This document shows, in pieces, positions 22,635 to 35,112 of a stretch of 64,000 nucleotides of DNA. This stretch comes from Prosapia bicincta. Its lineage: Eukaryota > Arthropoda > Insecta > Hemiptera > Cercopidae. Numbering within the stretch: position 1 is the first letter of the stretch; each line of letters starts with the position of its first letter. Where the stretch lies: positions 130,745,731 through 130,809,730 of the forward strand of contig JBAIZL010000006.1 of NCBI GenBank assembly GCA_036971475.1, written 5' to 3'. The notes under the pieces were generated by a model. The model was not told the origin of the DNA. It did no database searches and saw only the letters and a program-made list of their open reading frames with translations. The position numbers and the translations under genes were made by a program.

Positions 22635-24467
22635 GCTCTAGTCCTACGCGTCAGAATAGACCGTCGGGCCTAACGAGCTAGGCTTATCATTAACCACGCC
22701 CTAATAAAATTTAACCATAAAATTAGGAATTCTAATAAATAGAACAGTAGCAGTTATTGAATTCTGATATAATGGCATCAATTAAAATTATTCACACTGT
22801 ACTCTTGCTTTGAAATGTTTTAATTTTATTAATTGTATTATATAGTTTGATTTTTCGCCAGGTTAAAAAAGCAACTTAGTAAGAGAAAAATTTTAAAGGA
22901 TGTATTAAGTAGAGTGTATGAAAATATTTAGGGTTGTATGAATTTAAACAAGAAAATATAGTTTTTGTCCCTTTGCTTAAAAGTTATTAACACCTGAATT
23001 ATCAACGCCAAAAAGTTAAAAATAAACATTTTTCCTGTTCCTAATTACGAAAGCCGATTTTGTGTTCTTATGAAATGGAATAATTGAACGTATGGACACA
23101 AAATGTCTTCACTACTCTTGTGTATGGGTGTAAAATGAAAGGCTTATATGAATATTCTTTAAAAAACTCAGTAACTTTATGTGTTTGTATCTTACAGTAA
23201 TATCGCATTCAATATTTCCTAATATAATAAATGCTTAGTGAGGAAATAGTATATGCAGAATATTTATACCTAATTGATGACTGTTATACCTAAAAATGCG
23301 TCAAAAACAATCTTGTTATTTTATAAGTAAATATAAAATATTTCCCAAAATATGACTTGGAAATATAATAAATGTTTTTAAAAAAATGTTATTTTCAATT
23401 TTTAGATTTTTTTTCAAAAAAGTTAGATGGATATGCTTTGTTATTCTGTCACACAAATTTACTTCTCTTGATCCCAAGTATATATCTTCTTATTTAAACT
23501 GTAGGATTGATATAATACACTCCATCTTCCTCAGGGCACAATTGAAACATATTTTCCATTAGAAATACTCACTTGCAGCTAAATAAACCGAGAGGTACGC
23601 ACGAAAGCTTTATGATTGGCTCGTTAATAAGTGTAAACTTATGCAAACAGAAAATTTAATGAGTAAACTTGGCTATGTTTTATGATTGTCAATATATATT
23701 TTGGTTTATTATTTTACTTGCCTCTTTAAAACCTATTTATGAATTTTTCAAGTTTTGACTCAAATATTAAATGTCATTTAACAATTATACCATTCAATTA
23801 ATTTGTAGTAATATTTCTAAAATAATTTTTTTGTGTTAACTGATAACAGGCATATTGTAGGTAGACAGAGTATTAAATAAATATGTATTCCTTTAATTTA
23901 TAAACAATTTGACAAGATGGTCATTACAACTGACGGATTACAACTTAAGCCAGTGAGGAGATTGTCAAAGAAAAACAAAAATAATAAAAAAAGGAGATGT
24001 CACATGTTTTCCATTGTTGACGCGTTTTGAAATGACTACATTTTTAAAACTTAAATAGTACAGTTCGCCCAAATCTTGAGTTCGTCTTTATAGTTTAGTT
24101 TTGAGTGAACTCAATATGTCTTAAAGACGCACTCAATATTTATGCGAACAGTGCTATTTAACCTTTGAAAAGGGAGTCATTCCGAAACGCGTCAAAAAAG
24201 GAAATTATTTTGTTGTTAGTAAAGGCAAAGAAATGTACTCGAGTATTGTAATGTTTGGAAAGGCAGAAAAATGTACTCAAATATACACTAATGTTCCTAA
24301 AAGAAGTCATATAATAAGAATTTCACTTTTTGTGTAAATCAAAATAAAAACTTATTTTTATTAAGTACAAAAATATCAATAAAACGGAAGTTTATTTTAT
24401 AGTGAATAAAATATAGAAAGAAATAGAACCATACAAGAAACATTTTTTTTAGAAATCAAATGTATAC

Positions 24468-24665
24468 ATTATTTTTTAAATAAATAAAACATGTTAACCA
24501 TCAAAACAAATTATCCTCATATAGATCGTTATGTAGATTTCAATTGTAAAGCAATCATCTTTACAAGAAATCATTACAAGTATCGAAGACGATTACTTTG
24601 CAATCGAAATCTACATAAGGATAAAACGTTTTGATGGTAAAGAGGTTTTATTTATTTAAAATAGA
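24468..24665. repeat. Foldback palindrome, arms of about 85 bp
   Basis: The left arm (taaataaaacatg...accatcaaaac...atgtagatttcaattg) is repeated inverted on the right (caatcgaaatctacat...gttttgatggt...ttttatttattta). Arms are roughly 85-90 percent alike by eye and the loop is about 25 bp. It may be a small MITE or hairpin. Confidence 0.8.
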
Positions 24666-24829
24666 AAATTACATCACAGTTGCTCAAAGCTGTTATTGTA
24701 AAGAAACCAATTATATTATAACGTTTGCAGCAAAACTAACGTTACTGAAACAGTTGTAAGATTTTATTTCATTTCATTTAAATAGTTTTACGAACACATA
24801 CAGTTAAATTCAGTCAAATAGGTTAGACT

Positions 24830-25485
24830 CTAGTATAAACAAACTCTACATGAACGCCTTTCCATTTGAGGGAATACTCATAACGTTTTTGAAGGTTTTG
24901 GATCATTTTGGTGAAGGTGGGCTGTTCTGTGCTCAGTATACACATGGCGATTCTTTCCTAGATTTGGACGCGGGTAGTTGGTGGGTCATCCCGGAAAATC
25001 TTCTCCTTCATCATTCCCCAGACGTAGGCTTAAGATCGGGGGAGTGGGCTGGGTAAGGAAAATTTGGTCTAAAGGAAATGAGGCGTTTTCAAAAAGTTTC
25101 TTGAAGGAAATAAATGTTGTCTAAGGCAGTGTGGCTGGTTGTGCCATCTTGCTTGAACAATTGTGAACCACAATGCAGGTTTTAACATTCCTGAGGTCTC
25201 ATATCAGGTTTCTTTTCGGCGACTGTAACATTTTTCAGGGGTTTTCACTTGCAGTTTTTGGGTGACCTGAAAAGCAATTCCTCTGTGCCAAATAACTGCC
25301 TGATCTTCGAAACATATCAACAATATCAGCAATAATAGTTACAGCGTCACTAGGTAGGTCTTGTGAAATTGTTCCTGGAAGCGTAGTACAGTGTGTGACA
25401 AACTCGGCCCAACCGCACAACCAGTTCCAAATGAGCGATAATAATGCTCTACGATAAATGCTTTCTCTGCAGTAGTTAGCACCAT
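24830..25485 (-). pseudogene. Internally deleted mariner-like transposase
   Basis: The minus strand starts at 25,485 with MVLTTAEKAFIVEHYYRS, then SLSHTVLRFQEQFHK and IADIVDMFRRSGSYLAQRN, the HTH region of insect mariner-type transposases (DUF4817-like). After a deletion it resumes with QDGTTSHTAL and SPDLKP, blocks that carry catalytic aspartates, and ends with a KEKIFRDDPPTT region and a C-terminal tail. Stops and frame changes are frequent. At about 655 bp it is well short of the usual 1 kb. I could not define the terminal repeats. The plus ORF at 24,850-25,056 is a shadow. Confidence 0.75.
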
Positions 25486-25489
25486 GTCA

Positions 25490-26880
25490 GTGGAAACTAA
25501 CCTCAAATTAATACGTCAACACGAATACGCGGCTACAATCAAAAGTAGGTACAGCTAATCGAGAAGGCAACTAGAACCTATTCAGTTGCAGTACTGCTGA
25601 TATAGGCACTTACAGTATTTATGGAATCCTACATTATAACAAATACTGAACAGCCCTTAAATAGTAAAATAGATTCGTTACACCCCTTTCAATGGAGCTA
25701 GAGTCTTATTGATATTTCTTTGAATAAATAAAACAAGTTTTCATTTTGAAGTATAAAAGAGACACGAGAATACAAGGACGGCCGCTAGGAGGGCGCAACT
25801 CTTAGCAAAGTTTACACAGTGCGCCAGACTGAAAATGGCATATTGTATTCTCTTTCGCTATGTTTATAGTGCTACAGCTGAAAACTATTAGAATCTTCCA
25901 ACTGTTGTAGGGGGAAACTCTTGAAAACGCCAATATTGATGAATCGGAAGAAGGGCTGAAGGGAAGAACGTGCTAATCTCGCTATGAATCGTATATAACA
26001 TATAGCATAACAGTTTGCTATATATGACTATTACATGTAAGTCTACGCGAGGCGTATTAATAAATTGCTAGAAAGAGTTATTGTTGCAAAGAGTAATAGC
26101 TACAGAAGCTTTCAGAACTTAAAATGACATCTTCTCTCAAAGCAAAAAGATGTAATAAGAAAGTTCGGTTTATTGAAGGACATATATGTGATCAATAGCT
26201 ATAATTGTTTAAAATCGGGGTTCTCTACATTCCAGGCTCTGCATCCCTCTCTATAATACTAACATTAGGTCGCCCCTTCCATTTACATTTGGGCAAGAAT
26301 TACAATCTGAGTATGAAACTGAAGCTGATTAGGACAATAAAAACCTCAGGTATTTTTTAAACTTAAATATGAATATATTAGTTACATAAATATATCTCAC
26401 CATGCAACCGATGAAGCTGCTATCATAGGCTCCCTTATCAAACGTTATTTTCTGTGAAGGCATTACTGAAAAAGTCAAGTTTTACCTTGTTTAACCTATC
26501 ACTATAAAGTGCTGGACCAAGGTACTTAATATATAAATAAAATAAACACATTAACCAAAATACGCGATTTTTTTACTAATGTAAAATAACCCGTAAATAT
26601 TCAAGGAAAACCCACATTTTTCTCTATATAAATGTTTCAGTCCTAAGTCATGTCTCTTAATGCACCAACTTTTAAAATAACATTCTCAAAAACATCCACT
26701 GGTCTACATACAGCCCTTGGTATTTATTATGGTTTTTAAATCCAGGGGGCCGCCGATCCCTCATCGCCCCAGGGTATGGACTTCCATGACTGCATTCCTG
26801 CATGATAAACTTGATTCAAGCCTTGTGAAATGTAGGTTATACCTTAAAAAATGTTAAAAGTTCATAACTGATGTAAACCT
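25490..26880. other. No gene seen
   Basis: Mixed-composition DNA without convincing ORFs, repeats or transposon homology. Confidence 0.5.
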
Positions 26881-26882
26881 AA

Positions 26883-26883
26883 T

Positions 26884-26914
<31 letters not shown>

Positions 26915-26930
26915 CGCGCGCGCGCACAAT
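26883..26930. repeat. (CA)n(CG)n microsatellite
   Basis: A CA run followed by acacgcgcgcgcgcac, an alternating purine-pyrimidine tract. Confidence 0.9.
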
Positions 26931-27003
26931 CATAAGTTCACATACGCGCTATATATACATATATAGTTTTCACTATCAAATAGATATAAGGACTATATAA
27001 TAA

Positions 27004-28530
27004 AGCAAGACTCCTGCCTATACTCCAGAGAGGTTATCCTTGAGACCCTAACTCAAGTAACAAGAGTCTAGCAAGACTCCTGCCTATGCTCCAGAGAGGT
27101 TATCCTTGAGACCCTAACTCAAGTAACAAGAGTCTAGCAAGACTCCTGCCTATGCTCCAGAGAGGTTATCCTTGAGACCCTAACTCAAGTAACAAGAGTC
27201 TAGCAAGACTCCTGCCTATGCTCCAGAGAGGTTATCCTTGAGACCCTAACACAAGTAACAAGAGTCTAGCAAGACTCCTGCCTATGCTCCAGAGAGGTTA
27301 TCCTTGAGACCCTAACACAAGTAACAAGAGTCTAGCAAGACTCCTGCCTATGCTCCAGAGAGGTTATCCTTGAGACCCTAACACAAGTAACAAGAGTCTA
27401 GCAAGACTCCTGCCTATGCTCCAGAGAGGTTATCCTTGAGACCCTAACTCAAGTAACAAGAGTCTAGCAAGACTCCTGCCTATGCTCCAGAGAGGTTATC
27501 CTTGAGACCCTAACACAAGTAACAAGAGTCTAGCAAGACTCCTGCCTATGCTCCAGAGAGGTTATCCTTGAGACCCTAACACAAGTAACAAGAGTCTAGC
27601 AAGACTCCTGCCTATGCTCCAGAGAGGTTATCCTTGAGACCCTAACTCAAGTAACAAGAGTCTAGCAAGACTCCTGCCTATGCTCCAGAGAGGTTATCCT
27701 TGAGACCCTAACACAAGTAACAAGAGTCTAGCAAGACTCCTGCCTATGCTCCAGAGAGGTTATCCTTGAGACCCTAACACAAGTAACAAGAGTCTAGCAA
27801 GACTCCTGCCTATGCTCCAGAGAGGTTATCCTTGAGACCCTAACTCAAGTAACAAGAGTCTAGCAAGACTCCTGCCTATGCTCCAGAGAGGTTATCCTTG
27901 AGACCCTAACTCAAGTAACAAGAGTCTAGCAAGACTCCTGCCTATGCTCCAGAGAGGTTATCCTTGAGACCCTAACACAAGTAACAAGAGTCTAGCAAGA
28001 CTCCTGCCTATGCTCCAGAGAGGTTATCCTTGAGACCCTAACACAAGTAACAAGAGTCTAGCAAGACTCCTGCCTATGCTCCAGAGAGGTTATCCTTGAG
28101 ACCCTAACTCAAGTAACAAGAGTCTAGTAAGACTCCTGCCTATGCTCCAGAGAGGTTATCCTTGAGACCCTAACACAAGTAACAAGAGTCTAGCAAGACT
28201 CCTGCCTATGCTCCAGAGAGGTTATCCTTGAGACCCTAACACAAGTAACAAGAGTCTAGCAAGACTCCTGCCTATGCTCCAGAGAGGTTATCCTTGAGAC
28301 CCTAACACAAGTAACAAGAGTCTAGCAAGACTCCTGCCTATGCTCCAGAGAGGTTATCCTTGAGACCCTAACACAAGTAACAAGAGTCTAGCAAGACTCC
28401 TGCCTATGCTCCAGAGAGGTTATCCTTGAGACCCTAACACAAGTAACAAGAGTCTAGCAAGACTCCTGCCTATGCTCCAGAGAGGTTATCCTTGAGACCC
28501 TAACTCAAGTAACAAGAGTCTAGCAAGACT
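27004..28530. repeat. 66-bp satellite, 23 nearly identical copies
   Basis: Monomer: agcaagactcctgcctatgc, tccagagaggttatccttga, gaccctaactcaagtaacaa, gagtct. The only frequent variant is actcaag versus acacaag. The pattern actc-acac-acac recurs, pointing to a 198-bp higher-order unit. Very low divergence means recent expansion or strong homogenisation. Confidence 0.97.
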
Positions 28531-29345
28531 AAATAAACATTCGTCAGAGAACAGCGACGTACTTCAGTACGCACACGTCACGTCAGTCTACTCGCTGGTA
28601 CACCTAATTGTAGGAGCACACCTAATTGTAGGCAGTTTTAGTACACTTATAAAATCCTCTCCTGAAAACCCTCTACGCCACCCAGTTTGAGAAACCCTGA
28701 CTTAGGGTATATTTTAAAAAATAGAATTGGTGGGACGCTTCTGTATTTCTAGACAAGCTCCAACAGAGAAATTTTGGGCCCCAGAGCAAACATGAGTACC
28801 ATTACTTCCAACATACATCAATTTAACCTTGTGTTGTGTATGATATTGTAAATCCATTATTGTTACCGCAATAAAAGCAACGAGGCCTACTGAATCTATT
28901 CTTTATATGATTGGATTTGTTTAATTAAACTGCCATTCGTTTACAGCAATAAGATATTAATTTTTTTTGTGAATAGAACATTAAAAGCTTGAATAATTGC
29001 ACATTGTATTTTTCATACTTTATTCACTTTAAATTTTTTTATGGATCTCGCCACTCGTGTAATTATTTCCACAGTAATAAAACACCAACCTGGCCAGGCC
29101 AGCCAAGGCTTGCTAAAAAGCATACGAAAGTCTTAAAGACTGAACGTGCTTAAGAAAAAATAATTTTTACATTATATAACTGAAGCACTATATAAGGTTT
29201 AGCTTGTATAGAAGACATGTGGCCATTAAGTATTCTATACACTCTAAGAATAAGAGTAGCCTATAACTTAAAATTGTCCTACCCTAAAAGTATGCGGCTT
29301 TCAGATTAGTAGAGGGGCGTACTTAGGTCATAATCAAAGCAGTTC
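28531..29345. other. No gene seen
   Basis: AT-rich DNA with a short direct repeat (cacacctaattgtagg, near 28,602 and 28,619). No coding evidence. Confidence 0.5.
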
Positions 29346-29349
29346 TGTG

Positions 29350-29580
29350 TGGCTTAAACACAGTGAGGGAAATATTAATTGCAGTGTAAAATGAATAAAT
29401 TTTAAAATAAAGTAATTTCTACCCAGGTGTCTACGTTTTCAATAACTTGATCCATATGAAATTATTCAATGAAATTTTACAGATAATTTCTTTCACTTCT
29501 TTCAGTAAAATGTATATAAATACCTGCAAATCTATTCGATTCCATCTTTTCTTGAGCTACTATTTTTTAACTGAAAATTG
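29350..29580. repeat. Homologue of 1,555-1,750 with conserved TATA-like motif
   Basis: Shares gtctacgttttcaataactt, the catatgaaattattcaa region and the minus-strand TATTTATATACA at 29,514-29,523. Nothing coding is supported. Confidence 0.6.
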
Positions 29581-29667
29581 TATCTCATAATTTTCTTTAT
29601 GGTCATCATTACTTGGTTGAAAATCAACAGAAAACAACTGTGTTGGAAATGAGCTATTCATCTGGAA

Positions 29668-29733
29668 ACACCAAAGCAGTTAACAAAATGTTCAAGCACG
29701 AAAACTTATTCTAAAGTGTATCAGTGTTTAAAA

Positions 29734-29782
<49 letters not shown>

Positions 29783-30407
29783 TATAAGAATAACTTTCCG
29801 ATATTCCACGCAATAAATACTGGTGATTTTGGTTTCTGATTTAAAATATTTTGAAACTCTGTCTTTAAAAAGTAATTGACTGTTATATTTTTTGATTATT
29901 TGAGTTGCTTTGTAACAAAGGAGACGAAAATATGCATATTAGCTGAATGCCCTTCAGGCTCTCTCATATTCAAATGCAGAAGCCTCCTTTCACTAAAATA
30001 AGAAAATCTGCAAACAACAAAATAGCCATGGGGAAGGATTAGCCACTCTGCTACGCTTGTGTGGACTACCTGGAAAGAGTGTGGCGATGAAACAGCAAAA
30101 GTGACACAATATATTTCTTCTTACACATATATTTTCATTTACTACTACAGAAATTTATATAATTTATTAGTAAAAACATTTGTGTGAAAAAATAAGCTAA
30201 ACTTAAGATATTAGTGCTGAGAATATAGACATTACCCCTCCTCTACTACAACAACGCGCCATTTACAGCATATTAATTACAAACACCAAAGCAGTTAACA
30301 AAATGTTCGAGCACGAAAACTTATTCTAAAGTGTATCAGTGTTTAAAAAAATATATATATATTAATATATATATAAATATATATATTAAAATATATACAA
30401 ATATATA

Positions 30408-30452
<45 letters not shown>

Positions 30453-30960
30453 TATAAGAATAACTTTACGATATTCCACGCAATAAATACTGGTGATTTT
30501 GGTTTCTGATTTAAAATATTGTGAAAAAGTAATTGACTGTTATATTTTTTGCTTATTTGAGTTGCTTTGTAACAAAGGAGACGAAAATATGCATATTAGC
30601 TGAATGCCCTTCAGGCTGTCTCATATTCAACTGCAGAAGCCTCCTTTCACTAAAATAAGAAAATCTGCAAACAACATAATAGCCATGGGGAAGGAATAAC
30701 CACTCTGCAATGGTATTTTGGAATACCTGGAAAGAGTGTGGCGATGAAACAGCAAAAGTGACACAATATATTTCTTCTTACACACATATTTTCATTTACT
30801 ACTACAGAAATTTATATAATTTAGTAGTAAAAACATTTGTGTGAAAAAATAAGCTAACCCATAAGCTAAACTTAAGATATTAGGGCTGAGAATATAGACA
30901 TTACCCCTCCTCTGCCACAACAACGCGCCTTTTACAGCATATTACTTACAAACCTGTGGC
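29668..30960. repeat. Tandem duplication of about 0.6 kb with (AT)n cores
   Basis: 29,668-30,284 and 30,285-30,960 are collinear: aaagcagttaacaaaatgtt, an AT run, tactggtgattttggtttct, ttgcttatttgagttgcttt and tacccctcctct. The AT runs differ strongly in length and purity (29,750-29,778 versus 30,350-30,450). Confidence 0.9.
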
Positions 30961-32336
30961 CCTAAACAATTCTGTGTCCCTGTAATCCGTCAAGTTCCTT
31001 AATATTACTATCTATTAGCACTTTTACCCTCTACCCACTATCGCTGGAATTTCCAATGCTAATACAATCTGGTGGCTAAACTAATATATTCAGGCGATGG
31101 AGAAAAGAATGAAATTGGAATAATTTTGAATTTCCCTGGAAGACTACACAGATAAATTTAAAATATCATATCTGTGAGCTGCCAACAGATAGGAAACGTA
31201 CAAAACCAGAGATGTGAGAAATTAAATATTGTTGCAGTTGTTCAAATCAGTTGGAACAGTTGAAAATCAGAACGGTTGGAAAAGGTTATGTTGTGTACGA
31301 AACACAAATGTTTATTTATTACTAATTTTGTGAGAGTTTCTAAAATTGTAAAAGGTTTTAAAACCTACATAAATTTAAATATACTTTATATTATTACTTA
31401 TGTTAAAATCGTTTTAAGTGCAAAATTAGTGTCTAAAATAACTGTGTTTGTTGGTGTGACAAAATCATTTTGCTAAATGTTTTTGAATCAAATCCACAAA
31501 TTTAATATTTAATGGGAAATGGCATAATAAAATTGAACACGTCAAGACATCTGTCCTGACAACTGAGTTGAAACATAACTTTTTACTCAGACCAGCGTTA
31601 CTTATTCATCTTTATTTACATTTGTACTTAGCATATAATTGCAGTTATATCGTGTCGTAGCTCTATATCTTTGCTTGGTTCAGTTGTTCTTATTAGTTAC
31701 ATTTTCGTAGTAACACGGCTACACTGACGCTAAATTGCCTACATAACGCCTTGACTGACGCTAAATTGCCTAGAAACGCCGTGTTATATCTCAGTCTGTA
31801 CAGTACTATATATGTGTACATGGTAAGCCAAATTTACTGTATTTGTTGTATAAATGTAACTGTATGTTGTAAACCTCAAGATTAACTAGTAAACCTTTCA
31901 TTGAAAAACATGAAGTGGTAAATGCAAGTATTTTGTACAATAACAGGAAGGGTTTTGGGGCTTTTACCACTAAATTTTTGAAGATGTTGGAAAATTTTCC
32001 AAAATAAAGATGTGGAAATTTTACTAATGACGGTTGGCAAATGTGGGTCTTGAGAATAACAAATGAGTATTGCCTAATCATTTTCCATCTAAGTAAAAGC
32101 GTCTCAATTAAGGTTATGATAGGTTGGGTACAGTTGGATAATATTTAACTTGTCTCTGAGGTTAAGCCTAAGATTAACTGAGATAGTAAACATCCGAAAT
32201 GAACGATGATCACAGAAGACATTTAACACGAAGTGTGTATAAATCCTATGGTTTACTGGATAACCTAAAGATTTACCAATATGAAATAAATGAAGTTTTA
32301 CAGTAACTTAAAACAGATTTTCTGATAGTGTATAGA
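30961..32336. other. No gene supported
   Basis: Short ORFs at 31,276-31,476 (+) and 31,806-32,081 (-) are unrecognised and of a length expected by chance in this composition. A local repeat cactgacgctaaattgccta occurs near 31,722 and 31,751. Confidence 0.4.
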
Positions 32337-32406
32337 TGTGTGTGCACGTGCATTCACGTTTTGTGTGCGTGTGTGTGTGTGTGTGTGTAACTATTTGTGT
32401 GCGTGC

Positions 32407-32445
<39 letters not shown>

Positions 32446-32561
32446 TGTGTGTGAGTTCGTGTGTGTGTGTGTGTGTGCGTGTTTGTGTGTGTGTGTGTTG
32501 TACGCGCGCGCGTGTTAGTGTGTGTGTGTGTGTGCAAGTAAGTGCGTGCATGTATGTTCGT

Positions 32562-32618
<57 letters not shown>

Positions 32619-32890
32619 TGTGTGTGAGTTCGTGTGTGTGTGTGTGTGTGTGTGCGTGTTTGTGTGTGAGTTCGTGTGTGTGTGTGTGTTGTACGCGCGC
32701 GCGTGTTATTGTGTGTGTGCAAGTAAGTGCGTGCATGTATGTTCGTTCGTGTGTGTGTGTGTGTATGTGTGAGAGTGTGCGAATGCGTGCTTGTGTGTGT
32801 GTGTGTGTGTGTGTTGTACGCGCGCGCGTGTTAGTCTGTGTGTGCAAGTAGGTGCGTGCATGTATGTTCGATAGTGTGTGCGTGTGCCTG
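32337..32890. repeat. GT/CG minisatellite
   Basis: GT runs arranged in larger units: gttgtacgcgcgcgcgtgtta and caagtaagtgcgtgcatgta each occur three times. The long open frames in all phases are low-complexity artefacts. Alternating purine-pyrimidine sequence over hundreds of bases. Confidence 0.95.
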
Positions 32891-35112
32891 AGGTAGTGAG
32901 TTTAATGTTGGTACCACAGCTAGTCCTCCACAGCTAGATAGCATTTCTGACCTCACTAAGAACCTGTGATAATGCTTGGCAAAATCTGTCAGAGAAACAG
33001 TAACTGGATTTAAAAAACATTGCTCTTGTAGGTTTAACCCTTTGAGCCTTTGTTTCCCGGAGAATTAATTAGTTGAAAGTATTTAGCTTAATTACCATGG
33101 TTTATGATTATCCAAGAAAGTAGCTTTATAAAATAATAATTATACTCAATTTGCAAGTTACTAATTTTATTAGATTTTCTCAAAAAAATATATAACTAGG
33201 ACAGTATACAAATAGCAAGTTCAAACATGTTTTATTAAATTTATAATTTATATCAGTTCAACATTTTACCCAATTAAACTTAATATTAACACCTAAAAAA
33301 ACACTGTGATTTTTTATTCAACCATGTAAGAAAAAATACTTATTTGAATAAATATTATTAATTGAAAAGTATATATTTAAACCCATAACTTCATAACGTG
33401 AATCGAAAAATTTACCCAGTAATACAAACATATTTAAAAATCAAAACTAATTAAAAAATAATACATACTCGAAATTTAATATTAAATCATAAAATTAAAT
33501 TATAAAATTTAATATATTTTAAAATAAAAAAACATACCTAAAAATCAGAATTAAATCACAAAATCACACACATAAATTTTTTAAAAGACTATAGATTATT
33601 TAAAATTAAACCTCTTACTTTTCTTTCCTAATATATTGCTAATACATAACCTAATTCTGTAGTTCTTAAAAATAATTTCTAATAACACTTTCAGTTGAAA
33701 TGGCCGATGCCTTAAGAATGTACAACACTCGTTCCTTTCAGAAGGTCACACTCATAATTAAATAACCACCGAATAAACAAATGTTTGTTGTCCTAGATAA
33801 TTACCAAAATATCTAGCAAAATTATTTTTAAATTTGTACTCATTTTGTTGTAATTTCTTGTCTTTATCCCCAACAATGAAAAACTTTTAGAAAACTGATT
33901 AAGTTATCCCTGAATCTATTTAATTCCGAATTTATTAAAAATATCTGAAAATTATTTCAAAACATCTTATTTCGACTGCCAAGTATTTCTGTACCATTTT
34001 ATATTTTGTTTATTTCTAACTGGCATTGAATATTTTGGATTTGCAACTGATTTAATACTTTCCCTATTACCTCTTTAATATATTACTATTTTATTACTTT
34101 TATTTATCACATAATAAAAAAGTCAACAAAATATTATTTTAAAGCAAAAACATTCAGACACAATAACTATTAAAGTAAATACCTATCATTCTACTTGTGA
34201 CAGAGTAACTCAATTTAATATATTTGTGTTGATTCTGACTCCTGGAATCCTGTGAAACCCCTTTTATTTATTTCACATCTCAACTAGCAGCATTTTACAA
34301 ACATTTTAACTTATTATGCATTTTAGTACTCTTTTAAAACTATCTTTATTTAAAGATGCGATATATTTCACAATTTTAATTCTATTTCTTTGCATTTATT
34401 TACACCTTACTAATTCCATGCCCGCCATTTTGGTTCTATGAAGTATTTCAACAGAGCGTCGCATTTGCCTTCATGTTATATTTTTAGAAGATAAGGAAAC
34501 TCTATTCAAAAACATTCTTTTATTAAAATTTGCCAATTTACCAAACAAATTTCATTTTAATTTGTAGTTATTTGTGAAAAAGATAAAATTGTTCTAATTC
34601 TTTGTAACTCGAGCAGATTGTCCTTGTGATGTTGGCGAAATTTGGATACAGAATTGGCCGGATTTCCTCCGATATTTTCTGTGGTTACAGTGGCGTCCTT
34701 TCCTCAGCATTGGTTGAGCTGGTTATCGCCCCTCTACCTTCGCCCTTGGCTTCACCTTCCTACACGTGGCCGCAAATTCAACTTTGAAATTTTATAAGTT
34801 GTTGTTTATTTCTAATATATTACTTCTCTAAATTTCGTCCTAATAATGCCTATTATTTTCTGACTTAAGTCTTAAAGTTTAGAATTTAGGCTGTGATTTC
34901 ATTGAAAGTATATTTAAAAAAATTAGCAAACCAGAACCAAACAAGAAAGAAATATTAAGGAAAACTATATAGATTATATGTAATGCTATATATATTTCAT
35001 TGTATAACATTATACTAAACGTTATACTAAAGGTTTTATAGATCGGATCCGCAGATTTAGATTACTTAATTAATTAGCTCTTGACTGATTGAAATTAAGC
35101 TTCTATTGATTT
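32891..35112. other. AT-rich spacer, no gene seen
   Basis: Strongly AT-rich with no ORF worth naming. A more balanced stretch at 34,610-34,790 does not give a recognisable product on either strand. Confidence 0.5.

Larger units (their letters stand above)
21790..23576. repeat. Segmental duplicate of 1-1,554
   Basis: Contains part of intron 1, exon 1 and the promoter region of copy B and its upstream flank. Right boundary at cttgca, after which the two copies differ completely. Confidence 0.85.

Noticed and set aside
27004..28530. CRISPR-like array
   Set aside because: The repeats have no unique spacers between them; they are a head-to-tail satellite in eukaryotic DNA. The same holds for the 84-, 54-, 128- and 134-bp arrays.
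32354..32851. Several overlapping ORFs of Cys/Val or His/Thr repeats
   Set aside because: Translations of a GT microsatellite.
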